From Microbacterium sp. Clip185 (GTDB lineage Bacteria; Actinomycetota; Actinomycetes; Actinomycetales; Microbacteriaceae): a stretch of 64,000 bases of DNA. This document shows positions 63,881 to 64,000 of this stretch, one piece after another. The position numbers and the translations under genes are program-made. A model generated the notes under the pieces. It ran no database searches and was not told the origin of the DNA. It saw only the letters and a program-made list of their open reading frames with translations. Location of the stretch: positions 124,001 to 188,000 of the forward strand of contig NZ_CP117996.1 of the NCBI RefSeq assembly GCF_028743715.1, given 5' to 3'. The first letter of the stretch is position 1; each line of letters opens with the position of its first letter.

Positions 63881-64000
63881 ATGACGGTGCCTCGTGCCCT
63901 TCGCATCGCCCTGTTGGTCGTGGCGGGGTTCAACCTCGCCTCGGCGGTGGCGGGGATGATCGGGCTGACCGTGGGCGGCGGCATGGGCCTGCCGCTCGAG
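63881..64000 (+). CDS. Membrane protein, 3' end outside window
   Basis: ATG 63881; 40 residues visible, with a hydrophobic segment IALLVVAGFNLASAVAGMIG. The frame is open to the right edge. Only a membrane location can be suggested. Confidence 0.55.
   Translation, partial: MTVPRALRIALLVVAGFNLASAVAGMIGLTVGGGMGLPLE

Overview
The window is high-GC actinobacterial DNA, most likely from Microbacteriaceae and closest in style to Microbacterium. The support is a Mycobacterium-type bifunctional dCTP deaminase beside tRNA-Gly(CCC), a dnaK-grpE-dnaJ-hspR operon and a clpB gene with HAIR-like HspR operators, GTG starts, many ATGA/GTGA overlaps, and constant use of the word GGATGCGG/CCGCATCC. No rRNA, IS element, CRISPR array or recombinase was seen.

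Layout. 1-1473: a gene open at the left edge that fuses an acetoacetate-decarboxylase-like domain to a short-chain dehydrogenase. 1474-6365: an accessory island with visibly lower GC. It holds a small peptide gene overlapping an ATP-grasp ligase (a graspetide-type RiPP pair) plus a membrane protein, a RelA/SpoT-type alarmone synthetase, and a Panacea antitoxin/toxin pair bracketed by diverged direct repeats. The island ends at tRNA-Gly, whose 3' end is duplicated 153 bp away. 6486-15294: dcd, an LPG-synthase-like membrane protein, a GAF histidine kinase, a BCCT transporter, a GNAT, an F420/NADP-type oxidoreductase and an MFS carrier. 15397-19529: the heat-shock operon. 19606-28813: a regulated sugar catabolic operon (GntR regulator, 2-hydroxyacid dehydrogenase, ABC importer without ATPase, SDR, DHDPS-family aldolase, PfkB kinase, fucose-isomerase-like enzyme).

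28843-43677: a K+ channel, a heterodimeric ABC exporter, two glycosyltransferases, an array of five 61-bp palindromic units, a GlxA-type AraC regulator, a TetR regulator, a YkoE-like ECF component, and an HspR-type clpB lacking the N domain. 43828-51977: a two-component pair, small genes, UbiA, and a type III polyketide synthase/methyltransferase/flavin monooxygenase operon that recalls the srs phenolic-lipid operon of Streptomyces. 52143-64000: RraA, VOC proteins, G6PDH, GH15, an ABC-2 exporter, a second two-component pair, exodeoxyribonuclease III with a second set of the 61-bp units beside it, small membrane proteins, a GNAT, and a gene cut by the right edge.

The most novel items are the graspetide locus with its membrane partner, the 61-bp palindromic repeat family (which has extended one protein-coding gene), the sugar operon of unknown substrate, and the repeat-flanked Panacea cassette.
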